Assembly: GCA_960531495.1 (NCBI GenBank)
Contig: OY482866.1
Coordinates: forward strand, 14,269,530 to 14,333,529
DNA from: Zeus faber
Taxonomy: Eukaryota > Chordata > Actinopteri > Zeiformes > Zeidae
DNA length: 64,000 bases
Direction of reading: 5' to 3'
The notes under the pieces are model-generated. The model worked only from the letters and a program-made list of their open reading frames with translations, was not told the origin of the DNA and did not search any database. Positions within the stretch are counted from its first letter, which is position 1; each line of letters opens with the position of its first letter. Below are positions 1 to 14,167 of the stretch, one piece after another. Made by a program: the position numbers and the translations under genes.

Positions 1-67
1 TGATTTCTATAGAAGGATGTGTTAATTGAAACCAGCCAATTATGCAGTAATTGTGTCACCGTTGCAG

Positions 68-833
68 GCGTGTCCTGGGGAGCCGTCATTGAGAACGGCT
101 CCGCGGTGAAAGACCAGAAGGCGGTTTCGCAGACCAGCTCTCACCTCCACAACCACATTAACCAGCACCACCACCATGCCGAGGCCGGCTCCCCGGCCAG
201 CTGGCACTCCCTGACGAGCTACAAACCCAGCTCCTCCCCTCCTACGCCCATCTACTACAGCAGCCCCCAGAGGAGCCACGGGGACCTGCACCAGGACAGC
301 GACAGCCTGGCCTCCCAGGACTCGGGGATTCCCACCCTGGAGGTCGGCCACCCGGAGCCCGTCCTGCACGGCCCCCAGTGGCCCCTGACCTTCGGCCTCA
401 ACTCCCCGGCGACGCTGCCTCTCGACCAGCCTATCCGCAAGTCATCCACCTTCCCGCGGAGCGGCCATGACGGGGTCCGGCCGTCTGGCCCCACGCTCAG
501 GTCACCCACGGGGGCCGCCGCTGGAGCCCTGAGCCGAAGCGACGACATCTCCGTGTGCAGCGTGTCGAGCATGAGCATGGAGCTGTCGGCCACCCTCTCC
601 GTGTCCAACGAGGACATCCTGGACTTTGTGGTCTCCTCCGACTCCAGCGCCATAGTCACCCTGGAGACGGACGCCAGCGGCGGCTACGCCCACTTCTCGG
701 ACGTGGCGCTGTCGTCGGGAGACTCGCTGGAGCCGTGGAGCTCCGCACGGAGACATGCAGGGTTGGGGCTCACGCACCAGGAAGAAGACGGCCGGCAGAC
801 GAGACAGGGGACACTCGCAAGTTTCTTCACCGG
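68..833 (+). CDS. tbc1d14: tbc1d14 exon: N-terminal Ser-rich region
   Basis: The exon opens after an acceptor ending in 'gttgcag' and closes at a 'gtaagt' donor, leaving phase 2. It encodes about 255 residues of mostly disordered sequence. A His-rich patch (HLHNHINQHHHH) comes early. The blocks 'DSGIPTLEVGHPEPV', 'IRKSSTFPRSG', 'SDDISVCSVSSMSMEL' and 'SVSNEDILDFVVSSDSSAIV' follow, all with clear counterparts in the human TBC1D14 N-terminus. The strong GC content and codon use support coding. An ATG at position 19 lies in frame but upstream of the acceptor, so it is probably intronic and not the start; the true N-terminus would be in an exon before this window. Confidence 0.92.
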
Positions 834-3006
834 GTAAGTTGCGCTATAGAAGGGATGTGAAGAGGAATTGTCACCTTTATTTTATTTTTTTTCCTTTGGT
901 GTTCACCTGGTTGTTTCTATATTAAGTACAGTGGAACTTAAAAGTGGCAATCCATATAATTGTACGGGATGTGTAAGTTCCATGATTTTGGGGGGGGTTC
1001 AACATCCAGGTGGGGATATTTTTTAATCTGGGGGTGCATTTTTTTTTTTTTTTTTTTATCCGTTCATCCATATTGACAGTTTGCTGAGCACAACTCACTA
1101 CGCTGCTTTATCAAATTCATCGTAGCTGCCTTTCACTTTTTGCGTGCGTCTCCTGAATGGAGACAGGTCTTTTTATTATGACGTTTTATTCTTTTGCTTC
1201 TTAAAAATGCCCCTCGGACCCCAGATGTGTCTTTTTTACACCCGGGAATGTCCGACGTCATTCTGCATAAAGTGAGCGGACGGGTAGAGATACAGTAAGA
1301 AGGCGGAGGCAGAGTGTAGGACAGATGGAAAATTATCACACTGATTTAAATACATCGGGTTGGGGTCATTGCGCCAGGCGCACCTTCGCCCGGTCCATCA
1401 GCTGTATATTAATTCATTTATATTTTTATTGCTTTATTTATTTCAGGATTTATTAAATAGGCATATTTATTTTTATTTGCGTGCGACATCCACATACATC
1501 CTCTTTGTGCGTGAAAGTGAATGAGCTTTGTCCGTGCGTCGCTCCGTACGCTGCTGCTCAATCCGTCACACTCCGGTGACTCCTGCCCGACTGTCCCTTG
1601 CTCCATCTATTCCGGCAGTATCATGGCGTGTGTAAAAAGGCGCAAGACGGAGATTTTCCCGAATGTAGCTGCATGTTTGAATCGTGAAAATCACGAGTGG
1701 TGTCAGAAAGGTTATCCCAGTTATTTACTGGGAACTATGTGATTAATTAATTGAAAAATATTCTAAATAAATGTTGTGTGGAATGGGTCTCAAATCAGTC
1801 TCTTGAGCCTATATGACACTAAACCTATAGATTATCGTGGAGCTACCAAATGACACATCTCAGCCCGGTTGTTTTGCTTTTGTTGCCCTTGGTTTCATAC
1901 TGTTCTCAGAAATGCAGCCATTTGCACAAAAAAAAAGGTTTTGCTCCTCAGCCCCGATTAGCCGACGCGGCTCTCACTTCATTCTGCCGCTGATTGTGAT
2001 TACTGTCAACAAAGCTACGACAACAGCTAGAACTCTGAATTAACTTTTTTATTCATTCCCATCAGATCCCTTCTTCTTCCCATCAAACTTCCAAATTTTT
2101 AGAGTTGTTCCAAGAAAACAGCAAGGGAAAAGCAGAGACTCAGACAGCCAGTGTCTGAATGGACCCCACCATTATTGGTACAAAGTGGCTCCGTGTTGTT
2201 TTAAGGGCCTCATAAGTCAGTGTTTTGGAGCATCCTTTGGAAACGCCCATTGAGCCACCAAGTCTAATGGAGTCTAATAGTGTGTGGGGGTCGCGGCCTT
2301 TACATAGAGTTGACAGTTTTTATTTTGACCTGCTGTAGTTCCTTTTTTCTTCTTCTTCTTCGTTGCAGCGGCATGGACTGATAACCCCTTCGCGCCGTGG
2401 CCTGCGATTACATTAAATCGCTCGCATTACTTTTGATTATATGAGCCCCAAACCACCAAACACAAAAGTATCGTGGCCATTGCAAACGGAAAGTGAAACT
2501 ACGCCCGGGCTCGACGCTCAGAGAGCTGGTTGAACCTCTCCGATTTGAACCCTCTCCGTCACGTGCCGCCACCTTGTGCTGTGTGTAATTTATTTTCATT
2601 AACTTCCCATGTTTGACGCCATGCCTTCGGTTGCCCTCACTCTATGGGCCACATTCTTCCTGCTCATGTGGCCACGCCCGCCAGCTGGACGGACGGTGGG
2701 GGAGCAGGGTTGCGGTCCTGTCAAGGTCTCGTTGGATCAGGGGCGGCCGGTTTTGTAAATGATCCGCGCCAACAACTGAAACCCGACACCCGCCGCGCCA
2801 TTCAATAACACGCTCTATATGCGTGTGTGTGAATATGTACCATTTTATAGGTACGTGGTTCCGTTGAAGGTTTCAGCACTTGTTGCGGGCCTGGATTCCC
2901 ACCTTTCATTATGGTTCCCTCTTTGTCTCTCACACACACACACAGTCTTTTCTCCTCCCATCTGTTGAGTAAGCAGAGTCACAGGCTGTGGTTAACGATC
3001 CCTCAC

Positions 3007-3133
<127 letters not shown>

Positions 3134-3334
3134 CCTCCGCCCCTCTCCTACCTTTCTTTGACTCCCCCCAGAACTAAAATGTGAACTCTAGACTCCAGGG
3201 ATCTGTGACTTGTTGGGTGGGACTCTCCTCGAAGTCTCTCTCCTTAAACTCTTTTCTTTTTTTTTTTTTTTGGTTACTTTTGTCGTCGCTCTCGCCGGGA
3301 CACAGAAAGCTCTACCGGCGTGTGAAGAGGAGGG

Positions 3335-3376
<42 letters not shown>

Positions 3377-4437
3377 TGCGCGTGTGTTATGTATATGTGA
3401 ATTTGTTTAAGCAGATTCAGCGGAATGGCTGCCCCCTCATTTCTCCTGTTAACCGACAGGTAAAACAACCGCCCTGCGCAAACATCTCCATTTCAATGTG
3501 GTGGAAATGACACTGGGAAGCTTCTTTAGTTAATATTTTAGCCCCTGTCAGTCAATTTTATGGGTGAAGTTGTTTATGAGTAATTGGCAATGTGGGCTTG
3601 TGTCGCACAGTAGCAGCTGTGAATGGGGTGCGCACATCCGATCAGCAGAGGACAAACACTGGCTGCGGTGCTTCGTAGCGTGCTTCCCAACGGACCCTCT
3701 TAGAGCAGTTTGTCCTCGGACGGGTCGGCACGTCGCGATGCCCGGTTTTGAGAGTCCCAGAGGATTTTCCAGGAGAAGCACGCTCAAGCACATGGCGATC
3801 TCACCCTTTGTACTCTCGAGTGTCCTTACAACCCAGGTGACTGTGGTGCGCTCTGCGATTACTGCCCTTGGACGAGGGCATTTTGCTTTTCCAATCTGAG
3901 TCGGCGCCTTGGCAACCTGAGTGTTATTTACGCCGCAGGGCACAGTGAGTCTTTATTTGGATGCTCCAGGTGTGAACAAGCATGTACATAGATAGGGCTG
4001 ACGCGATCATTCAAATAATTGCGATTGACAATTGTTAATTTAATGCCTCGGTCATAGTATAAATCTGTAGAAATGTAATTATATACATCCACCTTATGAA
4101 AGAGACTTTTATAGACATTGGACATTCGTGGTGTAACGGCAAGTAGTTGTTCTGTGATTTGTACGGGTCGCCCCCCCCCCCCCCCCCACGGTTCGGCCCG
4201 CATGTGAACCGCGGATCAATTGCAAAATTTAACCATCAAGTAATAATTCTATAAAACTCGATGCAGAGCTGCAGTGAAAAGAGGATCGACAGCTCAGACG
4301 CGTGCTGTGTTTTACTCTGAAGCAGTGATTAGTTTATGGTAAGTTGCTGCCACTTTATGACATGTCAGGAATGAGCTGCTGTAGCGGTCAAGAGCCGCTG
4401 CTAAACAAATACAATGTGAATTGAGAGACGCAGACTT

Positions 4438-4476
4438 TACCTGTTGCTCGTTCGACCAACCAACGAGCAACAGGTA
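4438..4476. repeat. perfect inverted repeat, 15-bp stem
   Basis: The arm TACCTGTTGCTCGTT is followed by a 9-nt spacer and its exact reverse complement. The stem has no mismatch. It lies in a tbc1d14 intron, and no transposon or RNA family could be assigned. Confidence 0.85.
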
Positions 4477-7400
4477 TGCAGCCACTCTGATATTGGGTCC
4501 CCAATCACCTAGAGCCAGGTCATGTGTGGCTGCTCCAAACACACCATCCCCACACCACAGTGAGAAATTGAACACGACATTGGAATTAGATTCAGTTTCT
4601 GGGGGCGGATCTAATCATATTTTTTTCATTCACTACCGTGTTTAAATGAAGGTATCATGTGTGCCTCATATTGCTCTTCAATTTAGGGATTGAATATTTG
4701 GGCAGAAGTGACCTGTACTAAGCGTTTTACAGAATAAAAGGAAAGCAAAGTTATATTTTTCTCCCTTTATTTTCAAACTTGAATGTATTGTTTTGGCTGG
4801 TCCGAAAATTAGAACATTAAAAAAGATCAAATCAAAAAAGTAGGAGGTCCAAATGCGTTAATGGATTTTCTTTTGCGCTGGTGTCATATCCATTGCTTCA
4901 GTAACTTATTTTAGCTGTGGCATTAGACCGGCGTGACCAGGGTTTGAGTCAGAAATCAAGCCATTCCTGCAAGGGACACAGTTCTGGAACGTTTTACTTT
5001 GGTGTGGAGTCGCGGACGATCAAATTTAGATCGATTTTGCACTGACTATCCGTAAATGTACAACCCCGACTCGCACAGGTGGCCTCTGGTACATCCCATG
5101 CATGTCTTTGTGTTTTTATATCCACGTTCTTTATTTTTGTGGGTTTTTACGCGCTGGTGTTGCGTTACCGGGATGAGACATTTCTTTATTCAAATGTCAA
5201 GGACTCGTGGCGGATCTCCACTCAGCTGATGTTAATCTTGTTTTGTTGCTTCACACAGCCGCACGTGCGTCCTGCCACAAATACTGTAGACACACACACA
5301 CAACCGTGTTACCCACTGCGCTCTTTTTTTTTTCCCGTTCAATTAGGAAATTAAGTAAAATAAAAACTAGGGCTGTCGATTTAATGCGTTAAACTTCTTA
5401 AACGTACTTGTGTTTTTGATTAACAATATCCTCATTTTCGAGGGCTTTTACCGCATGATCGGAATGACACAAATAGATCTGGGGCTATGTTTTTATTTTG
5501 TTATTTTTGTATAACAGAATTTCAGATTGGGGCTATTCATAAAACATCCTGCGCATGATCACTTTGAGAGAGAGGAACCAAACACTTCTTGTGTGAGGGG
5601 AATTTAATGAGGTGTGACGCTGCGCTCAGCTCTACAACAAAATACGATTTTACCCATTTTAAATTAGTTAAAAAATATATATATTTTGAAAATCGGTATG
5701 TGGCGGTCAATGTTTATATTGATGCGGGCCACCACAAATAAATCAATGTGTGGGAAACACTGAACACACAAACTCCCAGTCAAGGAAAATGCTGAGCCAC
5801 TCGGGTTTACACCGGTGGAAATGACCACTATCATAACCACAGCTCACCAGATTTACCGCAGTTGCTAATAGACCTGACGGACCTTATAGTGGACCTATTA
5901 TGCTCCCTTTTTACACAAGTGAATATACTGTAGGTCCGAGGTCCCCAAAACTGAAAATGGCTGAAAATACCATTCTAACATGCGTCCAATCTGAAATCTG
6001 AAAAAAACGTGCTGATTCAGTGGGAGGAGGCGCCTTCCCAAGGCCAAGAGTTCTGTGAGCCAATGGGTTTTGAGCTTGCCTTCCGGGTTTCGTTCTATAT
6101 AAACACCATAACTTTCACTCATTTCACCTTATCAGTCCATCAAAATCTATTTCTGGATAAATTTGAGGCAATAAATAAGGAATCCAGTCGCTGAATCGTC
6201 ACTCGTATTAGATCTGTAAGGCCTCATTTAAAAGGTGGTTCTGACTTTGGTTGCCGTTCTCCAAGCGGGCTTGAGCGCTGGGCGCAGGTTGGACATGTTT
6301 GATAATAAAATGTGTAATATAATATGTGCATAATGGATCGGCGCGACGACTCTTTATGGTATTCAGACATGGGAACCCCTGGAGAAGTGTCGGTTGGCTC
6401 AAGTAAACATTTTTGTTTGTTTCGACACACAAGTATGTTTCTCTGCTGTACGATGGGCTGTTTGCGTCGTGTTTTTGTAGGTAGAGGGAAACTGACTCAA
6501 AAAACTGTATCGAAAGTAAGTTTTCACATACAAGGAATTTGTCTTGGTGTTCGGTGGAAACAGGAAACATAAATGTAAAATAGAACAGTGTGGAAAAATT
6601 AGTCTTGTTTTTTTTTATGAAGAGCTGTACAGTTTGCGCGGGAATGTGCAAATGTTCAGAGTATGAAGTGTAACAGTATGTGCAGTGTGCACAGATAACT
6701 ACCATGTTATTGTGGAAGATTTGATCGTGGAAATTGATCCAGATGGTTTTATCTCCCACCTCTATATGTCGTGATTGCGTAGTGTGGTGCAGCTATGAAA
6801 TATCATTCCAAGTTGGTACCGCCGTCGTCACCTTCTATCTGACGGTTTTGCATGTGGACATCTTCCACGGTGCTGGCTTTTTGTGTTGCAGAGAAATTGG
6901 CCTCTCGAAACCATTCACACCCTTCCCAGAGCGGATGGCCAATTCCAAGCACAGCAGACATCAAATATCTGAAAAAGGCAAAACACAATCGCCGCGTGGA
7001 TTTGACTTTATTGTCCCGGATGATGGGAAGGGGAAAGGATTTGTCATTTTGTTATCTATCGATTTCACTGTAAGAGGGGGGTCTTCAACCTTTTTCCGCC
7101 CAAGGACCCCTCGGTGGATAGCGAAACGGAGAAGGAACCCCTGTTTTAAAACAATATTTTGCGTTACATTTCAAGCCTGTCCTAGAATAACATTTATAAT
7201 GCCTTATTAACCTTTATATACACTAAGTGTATATGATGCTGAGTGTTTTTTTATATTTGATGTTAATTTACTTCCGTTAGTTTCCTCGCTGTATGAAACT
7301 GAAAACGTCAACATAACTAAGAGATGGTCCTGCTGCGCAGCGTCTCTCAAAAAAGACGATGTGTATGCACCAACTTATCGGCCGTACATTGGTATCGGCC

Positions 7401-10400
7401 GATATTCGCCTTGTTCACTGCCATCGGCCCATCGGCAAAAAATATTGGGTCAATTTTAGAACACATGGACACTGCTCTGAGCAGCGCTCCAAGCAAGAAG
7501 TGATGCTGCATCAGGGGAACTCCGAAAACATTGATATCAGCTATCGGCCAAATTGTTATTTTAGAGGGGACCCATTATGCTTTTCTTCGTTTTCTGTCAT
7601 AAATATGTTACAATGCCAGATGTTCATATTAGACGTGGCCAAAGTGTCAAATATTGACGTAAACTTATAAGTAATCGCTGCGAGCAAAACACTCAGGCTT
7701 CTGACCGTCCTGAACGCACTGTTCACAACGGGGGTTTTTTCCTACTTGGAGCATGAGCTGCTGTCAGCTCGTGCCAGATTTCTTTATATTGTCATCCGCT
7801 CGATCCCATCTGAAGTGTTTTTATTGTAGATGTTTTTATTTTTATTTTGCGGGGTTTACGTGAAACAAAAAATCCCGGGATCCGTCCTGGCCAGAACTTG
7901 TGCTCAAACCCCATTGCCCCACAGATCTCGGGAGGGTGGCTTCTCCCATTTAAACAGCCTGTTTGGAACTAGAGGGTTAGGAGGCATGTTAGAATGGCTC
8001 CAACGCATAACCTGGGTGGTATTTTCAGCAACAAACTTCAAGGACATGTTTTGGGGACCTCAGAGACCTATATTAACTTGTTTACAATAGGTCGGTGCAA
8101 CCCTAACAGGGTGTTTTTATTTTAGATTTATTTCTGTTTGTTTCCTGCTTGTAAGAAACGAAGACCCCAAACCGTCCTGGAGAGACGGCGCCTGATGCGT
8201 CGGTGTGGGGGGTAAAATACAGTGAAAATCCAACTTTTTGTTGTTTTCACAAAGAGAATAGGGTTTCACAAATCTTAAATAGGGTTTGAAATGCTTTTTA
8301 GGCTTCTTATTATAATCGAGGTCATGTTTGACTTCTATTAGTACAGTGTTTTTTGTATCTAGACCTGGTTTTAAATGGCCAGGGGGGAAAAAACAATCCA
8401 GTGAAATCCACCTTTTCTCTGTTTTCACAAATAAAATAAAGTTTTCACAAATCAGATGTTATTGATGACTGATTTTAAATGACGTTTAATACCAATACAA
8501 TAATACAAACCGTTTACCATGTGTTTTTGTTGAAGTTTAGCCATGCACCAGTAATGCTGATTTATGAAAAATCTCGTTTGTGAACGCACCTTAACGAGAG
8601 ACATTGCAAAGTAGGGGACCTGTGACTTGTGAAAACTAGATTTTTTATTTTTATTTACATCTAAATAAGAAATCCTACTGTTCTGTAACGGGCCGGGACT
8701 TTCAGACACACTTTCTGCAGGTTCTGCAGGGCCATCGATACCTGCCCCTCCCCTATCCCTTCTATGTATTTCTTTGAGCTCTCTCTTTGAGCTGATTATT
8801 GAAATACAATTAAAAAAAAAAAAAAAAAAAAAATGCTGTTCTAGTGGTTGGAGTTTAGTTTTTGATTTTTGTTCACAAAAAGGACTTGGACATGGCTGCG
8901 GACCCCGGGGTGAAGACCACTGCTCAAAGAGCGAGAGCATCGATATGACTGGGTTGTACGGCTGTTTGTGTGCTCTTTTTCGCACCCTGGTACGTTAGAG
9001 AAACCGCGCACAGCAAACGGATTCAGATAAGTGTGAATGTGTGTTTGACGTATGGCGGTTTAGCGTGCAGGCGTGACATAGTGCGTGAGGTTTCCTTGAA
9101 AGCTGTGCATTCTTTTCAGTTCTAGGTCAAACTAAGTTGCACCTTCTACTGTTTGACCCGCTTCGGTCAACTTGGCATAGAGGAGGCGATGAAACATATC
9201 GCGGATGAGAAAGTAAAGGGTGCCAAGGTGACGCTACGCCGTGCTGACGAAGCTGAATATCTGTTTTTGACAACTGTTTAGGGAACGTGGAAAGTGGCCA
9301 GTCTGTTCATTTACTTGTCGGCTTGGAGGAAATGGGCGAGGATCTCTATTCTCCAACTGTAAAGATAACCCACCCTTTTTCACCTGAAAAAGCGGATCTT
9401 TGGCTTCTGTAACTGTGGTTTACAGTTTCGCAACCAGTCGTGTCTTCACGGCCGAGGCTGTCGCGGACAGAGAAGACTCCGACAGTTAAAACTGAGGTGT
9501 CACTCGTTAATCGTGTCAGCTGATCGCACAAATTATTTTCTAATGAAGGAAAGTTTAAAAAAAATAAATCAAAACAAAAATTTGCCTTTACCTTTGCTCT
9601 GCTGTCACCTCATGGGATGAAATTGGCTATCTTCCCAAATTCTGCTTCCTTATTGAGCTATGAGAGTAGCTGCACTAAATCCGTAGCTGTGGCACATGGG
9701 AGGGCGTTCAACAGCGCCACCAGTTGCAGTCGTGAGCATCTTGTTGGGGAGCAGCGGGAGTTTCTGCCGCTTATCGTTGCCATGGCGCACAACGGACATA
9801 ATTGCGCCATGGCAGCGGGTTATCAAAAATAGGTTCGAGTCCTTCAAGGCAGTTTGTGTTGTACTGTAAAGTGCACTGTACCTTTGTGACCATTTGGGTT
9901 GCCAAGGACGGGTGCATTTTTGACGGAACCCTGCTACGCAGAAGTCCCAATGAAAACGGGCCAAACAGGGTTAGGAGAGATGCAAACGCAACATTATGTC
10001 ATGTATTATAACTTATAAATTATGTCATATAATTATAATTCCCTCATCCTGTATCTCGTTTGAAAATATAACAATGTACCGTAAATAAAACATTGAATTG
10101 AATGGATCGGCCCCATTGATGTCACCGATGTCCGATCCAGCTATTTGAGTCGGTGTCGGATTGATGTACTGTGCAGTAGCAAATATCACTGGCTACGAAA
10201 TTCTTATACATTGAGCGAGCCACAATGTTGTAAGAGGTAAATCAACAGGAAGTAATAAAAATATGGTTAAAAAAAAGACGCATGCAAAGAATATATAAAT
10301 GTTGACACAAAAGTGTGGAAGATCAATAGGGGTTCGCACTATTGACAGTTTGTGTCCCGAACCTCTGAACTAGAGCCCGCCATTATTTGACTTTTTTTTT

Positions 10401-11414
10401 TTTGACAACATTGGGAACGGCAGTTGCAGCCGTTGTGTCCCAATTTTTAAATAAGTATAATAAACAAAAAAACATTGATTATTTATCCTGTACTTGTCTG
10501 TTTTACACTACTTTTAAGTTATTCACCAAATAAAAACCGCTGAAGTCCGACAAGGCATTATATTGTAAATCCATCCATGTTTGTTTACACTCACGTTGAG
10601 AGGTGGACACAGCTTTCCAAGTTGTTTCGGAAGTGATGATGCGTTCCCCGGAACTCTGAAAAAAACCTCACCTTTTACATTTTTTTTTATCCATCAAAAA
10701 GTTCTTTATGTGTTTATTTGTATTTATTTGTGCTTCTAAGTTAAATGACCTCAAATATAGAAACTTTCATAAAAGACGTTTTTCAAATTGATTTGAAAAT
10801 TTTGCACTTTTTGACTATTTATCGGACCCGAAAATCTGGCATCGGTCGGGCTCTACCCCGAACCGATTTTGTCTCTGTTGAAAGGCCAAGAAGGATGTAC
10901 TGTAGCAAATGGCAGAAACTAAGTGCTCCCAGTTTGCTGAAAGAGCCAAATCATGAGGGCAGCTAATTGCCGGGGTCGAGAAGCCTCTCAGTTAATTTGC
11001 TCACTGTCTGCTCCTGTCGTCCAGCTTGGGTTCAGCAGCTGCCTCATTGATGAGATAAGGCTTAAGCAAACAGCTGCCTACACCGGAAAAGCAGGAAACT
11101 GACTCCGCAGGGCTCTCAGACTCTTCACCAGCCCTTTTTTTTCTTTCCACGTCTACTTTGAGCGGCACGGCCTTTTATTCACCTGGCTGTTTTATCTTTT
11201 ATTGTGCTGGTCATTTTGCGGCTGGGCTCCATTGAGGTCTTCCTTTAACATCCCTAATTAAATGGCCGCGTGACAACAGCGCACACCACAACAGTGCGTA
11301 CCACAACATGGAGATTGATGAAGGAAAGGTTCATTTGGCCCCTCATATTGTGGTGCTTAAAAGAAGAAGAATCTAAGGCTGGACGCAAATATTGTTATAT
11401 CGATATCATGATAC

Positions 11415-11855
11415 GAGACTCACTTAATGACGAGCTCCGTTCCTAGAACCAGTTCGTTAAACGACTTGGTTGATAAGCGAGGACCTGTTATACTGTTATA
11501 TCACGGTAAGGGGGCGTGGCTGATATATATAGTGTATATATAGTGTAAATATTGTTATCTCACGGCAAGGGGGTGTGGCTGGTATATATAGTATATATAG
11601 TGTATAATATATATAGTGTTATTTCATGGTAAGGGGGTGTGCTGGTCTATATAGTGTATAGTATATATATTGTTATTTCACGGCAAGGGGGCACGACTGG
11701 TATATATAGTGTATAGTATCTATATTGTTATATAGTGTATATAATATATATAGTGTTTATCGTATATACAGTAGTGTATAGAGTGTATATAGTATAAATA
11801 CAGAACAGTCGTTAAACAGGTAGGTGGTAAAGTGAGCAGTACCTTTATATATTTG
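11415..11855. mobile_element. small terminal-repeat element with internal 'tatagtgta' repeats, copy 1
   Basis: The left end reads 'cacttaatgacgagctccg' and continues 'ttcctagaaccag'. The right end, read in reverse, gives a similar start ('cactttaccacctacctg'). The interior contains several copies of a short 'cacggtaaggggg' motif and a variable 'tatatagtgtata' array. A second copy with the same ends and interior motif lies at 28267-28770. It is probably a non-autonomous DNA transposon; the superfamily is not certain. Confidence 0.55.
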
Positions 11856-13050
11856 AATATCACAATATCGTAATAGTTAAATGTTGTCTTGAAGTAGTGT
11901 AAGACCTTTATAGACAGTTCTAGCTTTTCGAATCAATGCTTGTTCTATGTGCTTGGTCATAATATCCTTATTACTAATGATTATTTGTCAAATATTTTGT
12001 GTGTAAATATCTTATGAAAGCAGAAAGAATCGTCCCCCAAAATATTGTCAGATTATCGATATTGAGGTGTTGGTCCAAAATGGTGCGATCTTTGATTCAG
12101 TCAATCTCGGCCGGTCCTAATCCAATCCAGTGATTCATTCGGGGGTGTGTGTGTGTGTGTGTGTGTGTACAACGGTGGACAGGGTTTAAAACAATGCTCC
12201 GTCTCTCCTCTCTGAGCTACCGAGTGGTCGTGCTGGATTAGTCATCTCTCCGTCTGCCGATGCTTCTTGTCGCCAGGACTCAAGTTGGATATCCTGAATT
12301 CGCTCCTTTCCTTCTGTGACTGTGGCAGCGGCGCTTTCAAGATATCAGCGCGGCTGTCAGGACCGCTCAGTGGGTGGTCCGGCTGGGCTTTGTTCCCCCC
12401 ACACACAATACACAGTGACACGCACGGTTGGGAAAGCGCTGGGTCTCTGTCGCTACGGGGACACCGCAGACTGCTTTCATCCAGAGACCCCTCCTAAAAC
12501 TCCCCTAATACTACCAACTAGACAGAAGAGCAGACAACCCACTTTTTAGCTTGGTAAACACATTGGTCTGTTGGCTGTTTGGGACTTTGAGCAGTTACGT
12601 CATAAAATAAACAAACAAACAAACAGAATTAGATGACAAGTTTGCTCTTACTATGCAAGTTTTCTTTTTATTTTTGGCTCCCCGAAGCCTTCTAGATGAA
12701 CTCACTTGAGTGTCAAAATTTATCATCAAATGCCACAGAATGATTCAATGCTCCGTAGTATCAATACAGTTTGCATGGTCCCATGGTCCGTTTCGACTTC
12801 TAGAGCACAGACCGTCAGATGTAAAGACATCTTTGCCTCCACTTTGTCGAGGAGAGAAGCAGCATGACGTCATCTGAGAGAAAAAAACAAAACTTGGTGT
12901 GATATATTAATGCCGAGACAACTGTCACTTTAGCGATCTAATCCCCTATCACCGTAGAAATCATTTGCCGCGTCGAACCGGCCTTGTGACCCCTCCGAGT
13001 CATCTTTTTCCTCCTCTCTCTCGTCTTCCTTCTCTCCCTCGGCCCCCCAG

Positions 13051-13177
13051 GAGCCTGTTTGCCAAGAAGGCGAAGGACAGTCGTCCCGCGGAGCAGAGGG
13101 AGGCCCCGGCGTGGAAGCTGTTCGGGAGGGTCCTGCCGCGGGACGCCGCCGCCAGGGACCCCAAGGGGACACAGAAG
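13051..13177 (+). CDS. tbc1d14: tbc1d14 exon: second coding exon in window
   Basis: The acceptor is a strong pyrimidine tract ending 'ggccccccag' and the donor is 'gtaggg'. The exon completes a Gly codon left by the previous exon and ends in phase 0. It encodes 'SLFAKKAKD' and 'APAWKLFGRVLPRD', matching the human block around 'WKLFGK'. It joins directly to the exon at 21114. Confidence 0.9.
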
Positions 13178-14118
13178 GTAGGGCGGTGAGATCACCAAAT
13201 AACAAATAACAAGCAAATAACATCGCCTGGGTTGTTGTCTGTGCTCTGGCTTTGACTGCGAGGTTATTTAGAGTTTGCCGATAAGACACTTTGCGTCCGG
13301 ATATACGGAACCAAACAATAAGACAAGCGATCACTGTGATGACTATGACAACGATGGCACCCAGGGGCAAACTAGTCCCGGGTGCTGGTTCCAGAGCCAG
13401 TGCCCTGCTCAAGGCCAGTGGCAGCAGTGTTGTGCCCATGTCTTTTTGCTGTGGCTGGGAAGCCACCCTGGCCAAACCTACACGAGCACAGTTGGGGCGG
13501 GAAAACCGCACGCAGAGACTCCGCACCGGAAGCCGAGGTCCTCCTCAAAGTGCCAGTTGGACGTCACTTTGGCCTGCGTGCCACAGGTCACACTTTGGGT
13601 TGCTGTTGCTGGGAAGGGTCTTGGAACGCAGTCAGGTGCGGCGTAGCTGGCCGACGCATCTCAGAACCCTCAGTGCGGGTGCGAAGGCGACCCCTCTGCA
13701 GGGTTCTTGTTAATTGCCCGGCGGCTCGGTATTCAGTGAACGGACGACAAAAATGAATTGATAAGTGTTCTATAAAGAGGGAGTTCTATGGAACAACACG
13801 CTTCCGTAGTGTGTTTGGAGCATTCTCTCATTTTATCATTCCATTAGTCGAGGCTAAATAATTGATGGTAAGAGCGTTACTGTGCCGAGAGAGAAGCGTT
13901 CCATTTTTAAAGCGCGGCAGCTTATGCTGCTCTCTCTCTCTCCCCTCTGGAACTGATGGGGTTCAAAGGTCAGATGAATGAGTGCCTAGCTGGCGGACTG
14001 AGCTGGCTCTTATCGCTGTACTATGAGCCCGTGAAGGCCTATAACTATAGCAATAAGCATCGGGACAGGTAACATAACTCATAGTTGGTGCTCTTATGTA
14101 ATTTCGCCTAAAGGGCTT

Positions 14119-14167
<49 letters not shown>

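Noticed and set aside
9128-9282. A roughly 50-residue open stretch ('GIEEAMKHIADEKVKGAKV') in the first tbc1d14 intron
   Set aside because: It looks somewhat protein-like but has no recognised family, no clear splice sites, and no supporting neighbour.
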